From the NCBI GenBank assembly GCA_002104905.1, contig MCFE01000022.1, forward strand, positions 124,001-188,000: a DNA stretch of 64,000 nucleotides, written 5' to 3'. The notes beneath the pieces were generated by a model. The model searched no databases. It saw only the letters and a list, made by a program, of their open reading frames with translations, and was not told the origin of the DNA. Origin of the DNA: Basidiobolus meristosporus CBS 931.73 (Eukaryota > Basidiobolomycota > Basidiobolomycetes > Basidiobolales > Basidiobolaceae). Numbering within the stretch: the stretch's first letter is position 1; each line of letters starts with the position of its first letter. The position numbers and the translations under genes were made by a program. Shown piece after piece: positions 47,138-55,757 of this stretch.

Positions 47138-47968
47138 ATGAAATCAACCAACACTGAGATAACCGATTCATATATGTATACCAAACACGAAGCCTCCCAT
47201 GGACCGCTGTCCGACCATTTGTACTTTCACAGCAGCCTGCCTAAACCCAACGATAGATTTGAGAAAGCACCTCCCTTTCTATCGACCGAGAGGATTTCCC
47301 CCAGCTTTGGATTGGCCCGCGATGGCATGGGTATCATCATTCATGCATCAAAAGAGGCTTCAAAAAATGAAGCCCAGCGCCCATCATATGACCATGGTCT
47401 GCGAAACATGGTGGCAATGGGAAGTTCTAGAGCGATAAGCGTATCCGATGATTCCGAAGAATCCTCCTCTAATGAGGACGACTCACCATCGCCCTTTGAC
47501 ATCAATTTTCTTCTCAATCCAGATCCATACCAATGCCCGGATGTCCGCCGCGGAAAAGCCTCTAGGCAATCCACCATTCACACACCAGCGACTTCTCTTA
47601 AACCCCCCTCGATCAAAGCAACCGCAACTGTAGCCGTGACAGCGACAGCGACCGAATCTTGCGAATTTCAGAAACTCAAGTTCGTCCATTTCCCAAACTC
47701 TCTGAACCCACCTGTTGAAGACAAGGGGTACCGGTGTGACGTGTGCAGGCGAGAATTCCAAAGGCCAAGCACCTTGCGAACTCACATGTACTCCCACACC
47801 GGTGAGAAACCGTTCATCTGCACATTCGAGGGTTGTAGCAAGCGGTTCTCGGTGGAGTCCAACATGAGAAGGCACCTAAGACTACACTTCGCCTCCAGTC
47901 GTCCGGCGAAACACTCCCGAAGGCGAAAAACATGGGTTCATACATTTACGCACCACTTCAACCTGTAG
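47138..47968 (+). CDS. C2H2 zinc-finger transcription factor with two C-terminal fingers
   Basis: 276 aa, intronless. Finger 1: C200-x2-C203-x12-H216-x3-H220 (CDVCRREFQRPSTLRTHMYS). Linker TGEKPF. Finger 2: C228-x4-C233-x12-H246-x3-H250 (CTFEGCSKRFSVESNMRRHL). The linker and finger pattern are of the Krüppel/Msn2-like type that binds DNA. Before them lie a Ser/Glu-rich acidic stretch (DDSEESSSNEDDSPSP), a possible activation or phosphorylation region, and a Thr/Ala run. The tail after the fingers is basic (AKHSRRRK), a likely nuclear signal. The target is unknown. Confidence 0.9.
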   Translation: MKSTNTEITDSYMYTKHEASHGPLSDHLYFHSSLPKPNDRFEKAPPFLSTERISPSFGLARDGMGIIIHASKEASKNEAQRPSYDHGLRNMVAMGSSRAISVSDDSEESSSNEDDSPSPFDINFLLNPDPYQCPDVRRGKASRQSTIHTPATSLKPPSIKATATVAVTATATESCEFQKLKFVHFPNSLNPPVEDKGYRCDVCRREFQRPSTLRTHMYSHTGEKPFICTFEGCSKRFSVESNMRRHLRLHFASSRPAKHSRRRKTWVHTFTHHFNL

Positions 47969-49237
47969 TCGGCCCCTCCCCTTAGTAACCGCCAGTATAT
48001 TACTTGATTCCTATCATGGCTGCCTCGTTGGGGGCTGTAGTGATCCTGATGTCCGGATCTGTTTTTGTATTCGCTGTTGATCACATTAAAGTAAATGTTG
48101 ATAGAATGCGGCGATGGTGTGGGTTTTCTTGTTTGGGGTGCGGATCTATCAATCAGAGGCGTGGAATAGTTCGTGGGAGCTGGCCTGACTTGATGCGTGG
48201 AAACGGATAATGGCACTTCCTTCGTTTGATGGGTTGATTGGTTATGTGCATGTGAACTGCCGTCAGCCCGGCCTCCCAAAATATTTGAAATCGAACCAGT
48301 GCTAGACTTGTTGGTGTTGGCATGGACTACAATTTACTGTATGCAAGATGATTACTTGCAAGTGATACATCATTTATACCCGCTGGCAGAACACATGTGA
48401 TAGCTACTTTGGAAAAGATGCCTTGAATATATCTTCTACTCCAGGTCTACCTTTGCTCATTATGACTCACTTGTGAGGCGTGGTACAATCCCAATGTCGT
48501 ACCATATATTCATCGCTCGCACTTCAAGAGCAAGCTACTACGTCCTAGCACCTGTGTGTGCTCAGTGGTAAGCACTCTTTTTCCACTTGGGCTCTAAGTA
48601 GGTGTTGGAAAGACATTGCGCTGAAGCGAGTTCAGAACCTTAATCAACATTACCTTCGGCAACACCAGCAATGCAATCCCAAGGATACTTCCTGTATGTC
48701 TCTAAATGGTAATTTGGGTGTGATTATCCTCTCACTTTTATGGGCAGAAATGAATCATTCTAGCAATAGCGGCGTGTCCCATAGCATTCTACTACATTTG
48801 GGCAGGGCGATATATATATGGGAAAAATCCTATCTACACGCAAATTTCCATACTGGATAGGCCGTCAGATTTACAATCAAGCATCTAGAACCATTAAAAG
48901 GTAGTCCGATTCATCGTGCTGAAGTATCACTTTCTAAACCAGGTAGATATCTCAGAGAGACTTGTCTGAAATGATGTGCCACCTTAAACCTGAGTAATAC
49001 AGTAAGTAGGTTGAGACTATGGGGCGTGTCCACAGTGTTCAGAATCACTGGGCAAATACAGAAACGGTAGACATTGTATTTCAAGTAAGAAGCCTTCGAG
49101 TGGCAAATCAAACAAGCATATGCGACATGAAATCGGCATCAAAAGCGGCAAGAACCAACAGAATCTATTTCTGGTTAGGCTTGGATATTAATTTATTAGA
49201 AATGGGCAGGGAGCCATGTAAATATACACAGAGGGTG
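47969..49237. other. Intergenic, no gene recognised
   Basis: Frames on both strands at 47938-48279 and 48558-48860 lack motifs and any sign of coding. A tRNA-like CTCAGTGGTAAGCACT string at about 48560 has no matching T-loop. Confidence 0.5.
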
Positions 49238-49681
49238 CTAGTACTGAAATCGGAGTCGCTCTTCATCCGTCATTTGCTGCCACAGATTGGCAATTAGACG
49301 TGATGCCGGCTCCCCGAATATGTTACATTTCGAAAGTTCGTCCATCTTGAGCGAACGATAGTTGGAGTAAGCAGTGTGCCACAAGGAGGGGTCTTGGCTG
49401 TACTCTCCACTCTCCAGGCCAAACATGTACTTTTTGTGATTTGACGGCACGGAGTTGATACCTGGATCGGGGAGGGTGCTTTTGGTGGCGGGAAGGTAGG
49501 CACGAATATGGTGGCTCGTATTCTTTGCACGAGTAGATTCTTCTCTTTGAACGAGAAGGACACGATAGCCCTTTGGTACCAAGTAGTAGGAGCCTTTTAC
49601 CGTTTCCGATGAGCAATTTCCGGGGAAGGGGGATATCTGGAAAGGAATGGTACGTTTGTCACTCTCGCATCCCGTCGCCAT
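49238..49681 (-). CDS. HMG-box-like small protein, C-terminal end uncertain
   Basis: Read from MATGCESDK, 147 aa. The frame is open further upstream, but a TATATATA box 42-49 bases before this ATG favours it. The last third (YSNYRSLKMDELSK, then ASRLIANLWQQMTDEERLRF) resembles helices 1 and 2 of an HMG box (AF-x-YR...I-x2-LW-x2-M/L-x3-E). The stop comes right after RLRFQY, so helix 3 is missing. A GT at the CAGTACTAG stop, followed by CTAACCAG 73 bases on, allows an intron and a continuation QNRFCW..., but I cannot decide this. It is either a truncated HMG protein or one with a hidden 3' exon. Confidence 0.6.
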   Translation of the reverse strand: MATGCESDKRTIPFQISPFPGNCSSETVKGSYYLVPKGYRVLLVQREESTRAKNTSHHIRAYLPATKSTLPDPGINSVPSNHKKYMFGLESGEYSQDPSLWHTAYSNYRSLKMDELSKCNIFGEPASRLIANLWQQMTDEERLRFQY

Positions 49682-49722
49682 GGTTTGTATATTGGAGCAG
49701 CTTGGAAGCACATGAGATGGAG

Positions 49723-49730
49723 TATATATA
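49723..49730 (-). promoter_or_regulatory. TATA box of the HMG-box-like gene
   Basis: TATATATA on the minus strand, 42 bases before the ATG at 49681. It supports that start over the upstream in-frame ATG. Confidence 0.45.
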
Positions 49731-50461
49731 GAGCAGTAGTGATGATTCAACACATCAGGGTATGGCGTGTTATTGGCCCCTCCCAGTATTCGCATTGAAC
49801 CCGGTGCATCATCTTGGAGTTGATTTCGTTGTGATTTGTAGAGTGTTTTGATGCAGTGCTTGGTGTGGCGATTCTAGTTTCAAGAAAAATATGCTTTCCA
49901 ACGCTGGCTGTGAAAGCCCAGGTTTCAGGGTGTTCATGGTGTATGGCATGGATGTAGCTCAGTCAACTAGTTTTCCATGGAGGCCCAGGGACGGTCACAG
50001 TGAGTCCATGTGTATACGTTGCACTGAATCGGAGAGGAATATTGCTGCCAAAGGCATGGACGATGTAGTCATTTTCTTCACGCTTACATACTAGACCTTA
50101 GTACTCAGTGTTCCAGGATTCCAGGAGTCGGGTGTTAGGTAATGCATGAACGATGTGGGATGATTAGAAAACAGATCAGAAAATTGACGCATTTGATGGG
50201 AAAATCCTGTCTGCCCATGTGATCTATCCCACAAAACCTGCTCTTTTACTACATATATATCGAGGCCGCAACAGCTGACCCCCATGCTTAGTTGACCCTC
50301 ACAAATATCAAGTCACAATGTTTAGTTGATCAATTTCCAGGGTTGCGGGCGATATGCATGAGGCGTGGTTATGATGCACATCGTCAACGATGAGCAACAT
50401 GTATTTGGCATACTAGTGCAGACAGGTGAGTCGAAACTGCAGCAAATCTGGGATCTCCATC
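49731..50461. other. Divergent intergenic region
   Basis: Between the HMG-box-like gene (-) and the first Gly-rich gene (+). A GGATGTAGCTCAGT string at about 49958 looks like a tRNA A box but no B box follows. Confidence 0.5.
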
Positions 50462-50468
50462 TATAAAA
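50462..50468 (+). promoter_or_regulatory. TATA box of Gly-rich gene 1
   Basis: TATAAAA 149 bases before the start codon, followed by a CATCAACATCATC-type pyrimidine/A leader. Confidence 0.5.
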
Positions 50469-50616
50469 GCAGCTGGTTGCCGCCTTCATCAACATCATCA
50501 ATACAACAAAGAAATCCTAAGCAGAGTTCTGGAATTTGATTGACGCTCATTGAACTTTTTCTCAAAACAAATACCCTCTATATCCAATCCGATTCGATCA
50601 ATATAAAGTATCAACA

Positions 50617-52157
50617 ATGAAGGTCTTGGCAGCTCATTCCCTTTTTCTTTTATCTGCTATCTCTTCCGTCCTTGGCTCGTTTATTCCTAGAAGCTACAAT
50701 GTGGCTGATCAACTCCAGAAGGGCTCAGATTATTCAGGAGGAGGCAATCATGGTAATGGTGGCGGTGGCAATGGCAATTATGAAGGAAACGGCGGTGGCA
50801 ACGGCAACGGAGCAAGCAATTATGGCGATATCCACCACAACTATGGTGGTAATGGTGGTGGCAATGGTCTCTATGGTAGCGGTGGTGGAAACGGTGATAG
50901 ATATGGTGGCGGTGGTGGTGGTAATGGCGGCTACGGGGGCAATGGTGGCGGTCATGGCGACTATGGTGGTGGTAGCGGCAACGGTAATGGCGGAGTAAAT
51001 GGATACAGCGGCGGTAACGGTGGTGGAGGCAGTGGCTATGGTGGCAACGGTGGTGGAGGTAACGGCTATGGAGGTAACGGTGGTGGTGGCAGCGGCTATG
51101 GTGGCAACGGAGGTGGTGGTAACGGCTATGCAGTACGGTGGTGGTGGCAGCGGCTATGGTGGCAACGGTGGTGGTGGTAACGGCTACGAGTGGTGGTGGA
51201 GGCGGCAGCGGCTATGGTGGCAATGGTGGTGGCGGCAACGGCTATGGTGGCAATGGTGGTGGCGGCAACGGCTATGGTGGCAATGGTGGTGGCGGCAACG
51301 GCTATGGTGGCAATGGTGGTGGTGGCAGCGGCTATGGTGGCAATGGTGGTGGCGGCAGCGGCTATGGTGGCAATGGTGGTGGTGGCAACGGCTATGGTGG
51401 CAATGGTGGTGGCGGTAACGGCTATGGCGGAGGACATGGAGAGAAATATGGTAACGGTGGCGGCGGCGGCGTCAAAGGATACGGCGGAGGACATGGTGGT
51501 GGCCACGGATACGGTGGAGGACATGGCGATGGTCACCTCAAGTCGTACGATAGCAATGACTATGGTGGTCGCGGACGCGGTCACCATGATGGCTATGCTG
51601 GAAAGAAGGACTACGGTCACGGCGACGGCGAAGACTATGGCCATAAGAAGCATAAGGGGTATGGTGGCGGTGGAGATGGAAACGACAAATATGACGACGA
51701 CTACTCCGGTGGTGGTGGCCACCGCAAAGGCCACAAGAAGCACAAGAACAAGGACTATGATGGCGATGGTGATGACTATGATGAATACAGAGGGAAGCAT
51801 GGCAAGGGGCGTGGCCATAAATATGATGATGACGGTGATGACCACAAAGACTACCACAAGCACCGCACCAACGCTGATGAAGAAACTGTTAGCGTTGTTG
51901 CTGAGCAGCCAGCGACGGAACTCCCGGAACAGCCAGTTGCCGAAAACGTTAGTGAAGCAACCGATGCTGTCAACTCCCAAACCACCTCAAATACCGTTGA
52001 AGAGATTGCCCAACCGGCGACCAATGGCGATGAGTGCAATCAAATAGAAATCAATGGCTCACTTGCCGGTACTCCCGCCCATGGTGCAGTCTGCCTCGGC
52101 CAGCAGGTTCAGAAAACCCTCAACAATGTCTTGGATGTGAAGGGGCTTTTAGGATAA
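50617..52157 (+). CDS. Secreted Gly/Asn/Tyr-rich repeat protein 1 (frame broken inside the repeat)
   Basis: Not a family I can name. Signal peptide MKVLAAHSLFLLSAISSVLG, then SFIPRSYNVADQLQKG, a long repeat of about 11 residues (GYGGNGGGGNG/S), an H/K/D/G-rich section (KKHKGYGGGGDGND, HRKGHKKHKNKDYDG) and a C-terminal domain with two cysteines (ECNQIEINGSLAGTPAHGAV, then CLGQQVQ...VLDVKGLLG). The start is in one frame and the end in another: irregular bases at 51130-51136 and 51188-51191 each shift the frame by +1. Dropping two bases gives about 512 aa. The next gene has the same two ends and a clean frame, so both ends belong to one product. Likely a cell-surface or extracellular structural protein; the function is unknown. 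Confidence 0.8.
50740..51440. repeat. Tandem 33-bp GYGGNGGGGNG coding repeat
   Basis: Regular units of GGCTATGGTGGCAATGGTGG followed by TGGCGGCAACG, most uniform at 51210-51425. Neighbouring units are nearly identical, so recent expansion is likely, and misassembly is easy here. Confidence 0.85.
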
Positions 52158-52544
52158 TGGGATTTTGTCATTTCAATAGAGATAGTTTTGTGCACAACAG
52201 TTTGCTACAAGATAGAAGATAAGAGAATTTACTATTTGTTGATGCTTGTACTTAGCCTTCATCTCACTGTTCACTATAACACAACATCAATAAATTCATT
52301 ACCCCCCCAAAAAAATTGCCACTGATTCATTTTAACCAAGATGCTGAAGGGAAAGGAAATGTTGGGATTTTGGCTTGTTTTCATTCACATTGCAAGTACA
52401 TATTCCATTCTTCCACAGCCCGAACCTCGTTCCCCGTGCATTGGCCCTAAAAATATGAATGCACAAACCAACACACGTGGTGGTTGACCTCGAGATACCA
52501 CCTCTTATTTAGCGTGTGCTACCCACCTGTGTTTCATGAGAGGT

Positions 52545-52551
52545 TATAAAA
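52545..52551 (+). promoter_or_regulatory. TATA box of Gly-rich gene 2
   Basis: TATAAAA 92 bases before the start codon at 52637. Confidence 0.5.
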
Positions 52552-52636
52552 CTCGCAACCCGGCCCACATTCCAAGTCAATATTGATTCCCATCTACACG
52601 TATTGTATCCTTTCCACATATCTTTACGACCGAAAA

Positions 52637-53491
52637 ATGAAGGCCTTTGTGTACGACGTGCTGTTTTTACTTCCAGCCATTCATTCCGTGTTTGGTGTAT
52701 ACATCCCTAGAGGATACAATGTTGATGATCAACTCTCAAAGGCAGACAATTACGGAACAAATGGCGGTTTCGGCGGGAGCGGTGGTGGTGGCAATACAGA
52801 ACACTCATATGGTAATTACAGGGGACATGGTGATGCCAATGACTATAGAAATGGCAATGGTAATGGCCAGTCGCACGATTATCAGGGATATCACAACTCC
52901 GGTGACGGAAGAGGTGGACAACATGGAAAGTTCTACAACAATGAAGATTACAGTGGTGGTGGCCATGGACAAAGGGAGTACTACGGAAATACCGGAGCCG
53001 AGTATGGAGGCTACAATGATGGGAGGGGAAGGGGATACAGAGGGGACGGATATGCTCGATACAATGAGGGTGACTATTCCGGTGACGGTGGATACTTCAA
53101 CAGTCATAGGAAACACAAGCACAAGGAATACAGGGAAGACTACAACGGGGACTATGATGATGGTGAAGACTATAGAGACTCAGGTCGGCACCGTAAACAC
53201 AGAGAAATCGAGCCTTCTACTGATCCAGTACCTGAACCACCAGTTTCCAAGGTTGCTGAACAGAACGCCAACGATTTCACCAGTGTTCAACCATCGACCT
53301 CAGATTCTGCGATCAATTCTAACATAAAACCGAATAATGCCCAACAGCCACAATCAAATGATTTGTGCAAAGATGTAGATGTCAAGGGGAATGTTGTAAA
53401 TATTCCTGCAAATGCAGCAGTATGCCTAGGTAAAGACCTCACCAACACCGTCCATCAGGTATTGAACGTCGAAAATCTTCTTGGGATGTAA
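52637..53491 (+). CDS. Secreted Gly/Tyr/His-rich protein 2, paralogue of protein 1
   Basis: 284 aa, one exon. Start chosen at MKAFVYDVLFLLPAIHSVFG, a signal peptide aligned with that of protein 1, not at the in-frame ATG 54 bases upstream. The mature start VYIPRGYNVDDQLSKADNYG matches SFIPRSYNVADQLQKGSDY of protein 1. The middle is Gly/Asn/Tyr/Asp-rich but not a perfect repeat, with basic HRKHKHKEY and HRKHREIE patches. The C-terminus (LCKDVDVKGNVVNIPANAAV, then CLGKDL...VLNVENLLGM) matches that of protein 1, including both cysteines. The two genes are therefore a tandem duplication in which both ends were kept while the middle changed. Function unknown; surface or matrix role inferred. Confidence 0.88.
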   Translation: MKAFVYDVLFLLPAIHSVFGVYIPRGYNVDDQLSKADNYGTNGGFGGSGGGGNTEHSYGNYRGHGDANDYRNGNGNGQSHDYQGYHNSGDGRGGQHGKFYNNEDYSGGGHGQREYYGNTGAEYGGYNDGRGRGYRGDGYARYNEGDYSGDGGYFNSHRKHKHKEYREDYNGDYDDGEDYRDSGRHRKHREIEPSTDPVPEPPVSKVAEQNANDFTSVQPSTSDSAINSNIKPNNAQQPQSNDLCKDVDVKGNVVNIPANAAVCLGKDLTNTVHQVLNVENLLGM

Positions 53492-53711
53492 ATTTCACAG
53501 TTGCCGTGTTCTCATTCAGCATGTTTAAGACTATCATTTATGTGATTTAGTAGCAACCTCCATGCATCATGATCTCCATAGTAACAATATGATCATTTGC
53601 AACCAGATTAGGATTATTATCATTAAAGTATCGTCACGATGACTAGGTATTATACAATATTTCTATCAGATACCCAACGTGTTGAGGTGAAGAGCAAGGA
53701 GACAAGTAACA

Positions 53712-55257
53712 ATGGTGAAGCTTTTCAAGTCGCTTATTTGCACCCTCGCGATACTCTCAAGCGTTCACTGTCGAATAGATCAGGAGGAGCTATTCCGCCT
53801 GCACGAACAACTTGTTTCCATTAATTCGGTCACGGGCAATGAAGCTCAAGTGACCGACTTCTTAAGCGAATACCTGGAGGATCTCGGCTGGTCCATAGAG
53901 ACACAAACCGTCTCCGAAGGGGTTAACGGAAAGCCCAGAGAAAACATATTTGCGCATCTGGGCAACAGTAATCCTGCCATCGTAGTTTCCAGCCATGTTG
54001 ACACAGGTTAGCGTTGAACCGTTATCATGCGCCATATGCGAGTATCTAAGCCTTTTGTTGTACGAAAAGTACCCCCATTCCTCCCCTATAGAGTTGAAGG
54101 AGACAAGATATTTGGCCGTGGCGCCTGCGATGCAAAAAGCTCTGTTGCAGCTCAGATCGTTGCTGTCGAACAGCTCTTGCTGGAGAATCCGGACCTTGAT
54201 ATTCGGGTAACTCGCTATTTGTTATCTATGGCAGGAAGGTGCAGTGAACTAAGGACTTGAAAAACATAGACTACTGTACGTGGTTGGAGAAGAAAAGGGA
54301 GGTCAGGGTATGACTAAAGTACCAGAGGTTGGTTGTTAAATCCTTTATTATCATTGAGCCTGAGCAAAAACCCTAACAAGTCGATATTTCAAAGCTGGAG
54401 CTTGCCCCTTCGGCGTTGATCATTGGCGAACCGACCGAAAACAAATTGGTTTTGGGACATAAGGGAATCATGTCATTTTCGATTGAAAGCCAGGGCATAG
54501 CCGCCCACTCTGGATATCCTGAACTCGGACGCTCGGCCATCTCCCAGCTTCTCAGCGCGATCATCTCTCTTAACACCATTGTAAGAAACCCCTCTGCGTA
54601 TACGAACCACCCATGTGTACATTCAATAATATGCACTTTAGGTTTTCCCAGCGGTTGATCCCATACTTGGAGCTGACACGATAAATATTGGCTTGGTCAA
54701 CGGTGGTGTAGCAGCCAACGTTGTTCCAGGAGTTTGCGTACGCCAACGCAACAATAAGAGTTGCCACAAATACTACCTTTGTTTGGGACACCATCACCAA
54801 AACCATCGGAAGCCCGCAAGGCATCAAGCTGACCCTCCATAACAAGTACGAACCGGTGAAACTTAGCTCGATCGAAGGATTCGACACCAGCGTTGCCAAA
54901 TTTAACACAGGTTCCCCGTTCATCCATGAATATCGGTCTCTTCGTTTCTGGCGACTAACCCCACTGACTTCCCTGTGAATAGATTTCTCCCGTTGGAAAG
55001 GCCCAGGAAAGAACTATCTTCTCGGACCAGGTAGGATCTGTGATATACACCCGGCCGTATCTAGATCACCTCTCACTTACACACTGCCTCCAAAACTAGG
55101 AACCATTCAGGTTGCACACAAGCCTGAAGAATACATCACCAAGTCTGAGCTAATCGATTCGGTTGAGCTTTACAAAAAGCTCATCCAGAAGATCCACCAA
55201 GAGCTGGGAACAGGTTCTAAGCCTAACTTCCGGTCTAAGATTGTCGAACAGTTGTAG
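53712..55257 (+). CDS. Secreted M20-family metallopeptidase, two one-base frame breaks
   Basis: M20/ArgE-type zinc carboxypeptidase-like enzyme with signal peptide (MVKLFKSLICTLAILSSVHC). Seven exons: 53712-54006, 54070-54206, 54270-54307, 54381-54580, 54642-54910, 54983-55030, 55100-55257. Metal-site motifs: SSHVDT (His, Asp), GRGACDAKSSVAAQ (bridging Asp), VVGEEKGGQG (catalytic Glu pair), IIGEPTENKLVLGHKG and GGVAANVVP. The family phase fails twice, by one base each: at the exon 2 donor (ATTCGG|GTAACT, one G too many at 54205-54207) and at CCAGGAGTTTGCG (54728-54731), where NVVP must continue as EFAYANATIRVA. Removing one base at each gives 380 aa in frame. It is either a damaged gene or a sequence with indel errors. 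Confidence 0.85.
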
Positions 55258-55757
55258 CCTCCCCTCCCCTCCATAAAGAGTAGTTCGATTAGTGGTTTTC
55301 GAAGTTCACTGTAGTTTTAATAAAACTCTCCTCGGCATTAACAATACGTGAAGATTTGCTTCGTAGTGAAGATGTGTTCGGCTCTAATCAAGTCCAACAA
55401 ATACCGCCAATCTATCTGGAGAGTGCACATCGATCGAACAATTACTGATTACGAATGAATCGTTAATCAAATTGAATTGAGCAACTACGATAATATTCTG
55501 GTCGAAAATCGATCGTTTATTAATTAAATTAGATCCCGAAAAGCCAGTAACTAAGTGAAACACAATTAATCACACTGGTTAGTCGAAGGGCACAATTCTC
55601 TAAATAGTGCGATAGGTATTAGGAAAACGAAAAGGAACTTGCGCTTCAAAAGCAAAAGCTTTCGGAAAATAATCCGAGATGCTCATTATGTATCAAGTCA
55701 ATGGAAGGTGCGAAGGAATGGAAAGGACATGCAGTGGAAATATATTGGCTGGAATCC
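55258..55757. other. Convergent 3' region
   Basis: 500 bases between the 3' ends of the peptidase (+) and H+-ATPase 1 (-). AATAAAAC at about 55319 is a possible polyadenylation signal for the peptidase. No gene seen. Confidence 0.6.

Noticed and set aside
48550-48620. tRNA-like string CTCAGTGGTAAGCACT
   Set aside because: No T-loop (GGTTCRANNCC) downstream and no acceptor pairing.
49955-50030. tRNA-like A box GGATGTAGCTCAGTC
   Set aside because: No B box or foldable stems in the next 70 bases.
51126-51980. 284-codon minus-strand and 285-codon plus-strand frames across the Gly-rich gene
   Set aside because: Both are low-complexity readings of the Gly repeat in other frames (Ala/Thr/Val/Met runs).
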